A program made the position numbers and the translations under genes. From the NCBI GenBank assembly GCA_030426665.1, contig JAUHYD010000004.1:231598-295597 (forward strand): a stretch of 64,000 nt of DNA, written 5' to 3'. The DNA is from Bacteroidia bacterium (GTDB taxonomy: Bacteria > Bacteroidota > Bacteroidia > Chitinophagales > Chitinophagaceae). The notes beneath the pieces are model-generated. The model was given only the letters and a program-made list of their open reading frames with translations. It was not told the DNA's origin and ran no database searches. Shown here piece by piece: positions 63,401-64,000 of this stretch (position 1 is its first letter; each line of letters starts with the position of its first letter).

Positions 63401-64000
63401 GTTGCAACTGCACTGCCACAAGCATCCGTCACAGTGTATGAAATAGTTGCAGTGCCTTCTGCTATACCACTTACTATCCCCACTGTCCCAACTGCAGCAA
63501 TAGCAATAGCAGACGATGACCATGTGCCTCCTGAAATCACATCGACAAGCGTTATGCTACTCCCTGCGCATACCATCGACGGGCCGGTTATGCTCCCTGC
63601 ATCAGGAAGACCATTTACCGTAAATTCTTTCGTTACAAAACAATCACCTACAGTATACGTGATGTCCGTTGTGCCTGCCGATACTCCGGTCACAACGCCG
63701 GTAGTTTCGTCGACGGTAGCTATTGCTATATTGCTGCTACTCCATGTGCCGCCACCTGTACTATTGGTAAGAGTAGTTGTAGCTCCAACACAAGCGTCAG
63801 CAGTCCCGGCGATTGGCGCAGGTAGAGCATTTACGCTGAATACTATTGATTTTTGACAACCAGAGGGCAGCGTATAACTGATCAGTGTTGTTCCTGCACT
63901 TATGCTATTCACCATACCAGCTGCGTTTATTGTCGCAACAGATGAATTACTACTGTGCCACACTCCTCCGGGAACTGAGTTTGACAGTGTTGTGGTGTTG
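60424..64000 (-). CDS. giant Ig-like (Big_2) repeat T9SS protein, 5' end outside the window
   Basis: At least 1190 residues are visible and the frame is open through base 64000, so the true start lies beyond. I count 14 complete tandem units of 70-80 residues (for example VCAGSSITLVDVISGGTWSS ... GTATISYTV ... VTVNATP) and one partial. Each has the GGTWSSS strand and usually a Cys pair. The C-terminal 80 residues (KMYPNPTKGILTLETPIGGL ... GVYICHFEGDD ... KRLVYRR) are a type A sorting domain. Such proteins act as long surface adhesins or structural fibres. The repeats could recombine. Confidence 0.9.
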   Translation of the reverse strand, partial: NTTTLSNSVPGGVWHSSNSSVATINAAGMVNSISAGTTLISYTLPSGCQKSIVFSVNALPAPIAGTADACVGATTTLTNSTGGGTWSSSNIAIATVDETTGVVTGVSAGTTDITYTVGDCFVTKEFTVNGLPDAGSITGPSMVCAGSSITLVDVISGGTWSSSAIAIAAVGTVGIVSGIAEGTATISYTVTDACGSAVATADVTVNATPVLSAISGATTLCEGSDITLTNTDAGGVWSSSADAIAVVGSSSGIVSGVMAGTASISYTKSNVCGSTDAVLNITVNPSPSVIGGALVICNTMSTTLTNTVTGGTWSKVGSSISIDASSGLVTGMETGTANVLYTLPAGCTSAAVFTVNPQPATIAGVFSVCSGATRTLTNSVSGGTWQSSDAGIASFGVATSGTVSGVSGGTVTISYTLPAGCYATAVFTVNETPGAITGTTSACESSTAPLFNALAGGTWSSSSLSNATIDISTGVVSAVAAGTAVITYKTPANCISTTVFTVNTTPAAISGTLTMCQSATSLLTNTVPSGVWISSATSVATVGAATGLVSGLTAGTSQISYSLANGCLRTATVTVNALPSIITGASEVCVGDNITLSTAPATGTWSSSGAEVDISTGGIASGVSAGAVTVSYTLPSGCRRLHNITVNPIPADITGTLEVCAGGSSALSCATPAGTWSSSTAVVATIGSSSGLVTTLLAGSSTITYSVVATGCSTSAELTVNPLPSGIAGADNVCAGSTTHFSSTPSGGIWSSSLPGIATIGSTSGVATGVATGLSTIEYTLPTGCSESVTLTVNAMPLPITGASEVCEGATIALASATTGGTWTSGTAGTATVGAASGIVTGVAAGTVNITYALPAGCFEHTTITVNPLPVAGTVSGATTVCPSGTILLSASVAGGTWGVSTGNTAVASTGVVTGISAGSDTISYSVTNGCGTAVATYAVTVNPMPDAGTITGGSDVCVTLPHLLANTVSGGTWSSSSSAIASVSSTGAVTGVTTGTATISYLFSNSCGTDVATIVVTVHPLVDAGTVSGIDSICIGDTLNLATTIAGGTWASSNTGVASVATDGKITGLASGTTTIIYTVTNACSDDTATLLLTVKTSAECFTSITPPNVKGTATIKMYPNPTKGILTLETPIGGLFTVYTIDGRGVQQYKVEANTSVFNLPNNLSDGVYICHFEGDDGTSSVKRLVYRR

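Noticed and set aside
61235-63856. Several plus-strand open frames of 60-217 codons opposite the giant repeat protein
   Set aside because: They are the antisense of the tandem repeats, with low complexity and no family features; the minus frame has clear domains and a sorting signal.
1-64000. tRNA genes, CRISPR arrays and prophage genes
   Set aside because: I looked for cloverleaf-like stems, regular spaced repeats and phage structural genes and found none I could support; a tool search would be more sensitive.

Overview
The window looks like the chromosome of a Bacteroidota bacterium, probably of the Chitinophagia/Chitinophagaceae type. The evidence is the gliding genes gldF and gldG, four secreted proteins with C-terminal type IX secretion (T9SS) sorting domains, a fused branched-chain/pyruvate dehydrogenase E1 alpha-beta protein, a split MetH, Crp/Fnr regulators of the Bacteroidota type, and many promoters with the -7 element TAnnTTTG. 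Shine-Dalgarno sequences are mostly absent and base composition is moderate. Species level cannot be read from the sequence.

Layout. 0-5.6 kb: a polytopic membrane protein, a sugar-nucleotide transferase, a cytochrome-like propeller lipoprotein and a Crp-type regulator. 5.6-9.1 kb: an operon of GNAT acetyltransferase, PLP racemase and Na+/solute symporter behind a structured 5' leader. 9.1-15 kb: ClC channel, gamma-carbonic-anhydrase-like protein, CDF metal exporter, a lipoprotein and fused E1. 15.1-24.9 kb: a repeat-rich accessory island. It holds a RAYT transposase between 78-bp inverted repeats, an IS4-type transposase remnant, an AT-rich mercury-uptake operon (ArsR regulator, MerTP, small Cys protein), a Crp/NmrA pair, a small membrane protein and a T9SS protein. 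It is framed by two interleaved pairs of long direct repeats, one of which duplicates the 5' end of dgt. 24.0-36.3 kb: mostly housekeeping (rsmI, purS, pssA, folD, queE, uppP, murI, rpmA, rplU) with a histone-H1-like Lys/Ala/Pro protein. 36.6-44.9 kb: GH3-like enzyme, cytochrome-like lipoprotein, gldF-gldG-DUF4340, Nudix hydrolase and an NHL-repeat T9SS protein. 45-50 kb: an HTH-Fic protein with palindromic operators, an LptD-like protein and an amidase. 50-60.2 kb: cmk, the MetH N-terminal half, threonine aldolase and several small secreted proteins. 60.4-64 kb: a giant Ig-like repeat T9SS protein running off the right edge.

How parts fit together: many genes concern the envelope (UppP, MurI, amidase, LptD-like, PssA) and surface display or motility through T9SS and gliding (GldF/GldG plus sorted cargo). 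The most distinctive items are the leader RNA with mutually exclusive stems ahead of the racemase operon, the RAYT mini-element with a compensated third copy of its repeat at 56 kb, the operator-framed Fic gene, the mercury importer without a reductase, and the recurrent placement of -7 elements 4-9 nt before start codons, which suggests leaderless mRNAs. No tRNA, rRNA, CRISPR array or prophage was seen. All folds and promoter calls were made by eye.
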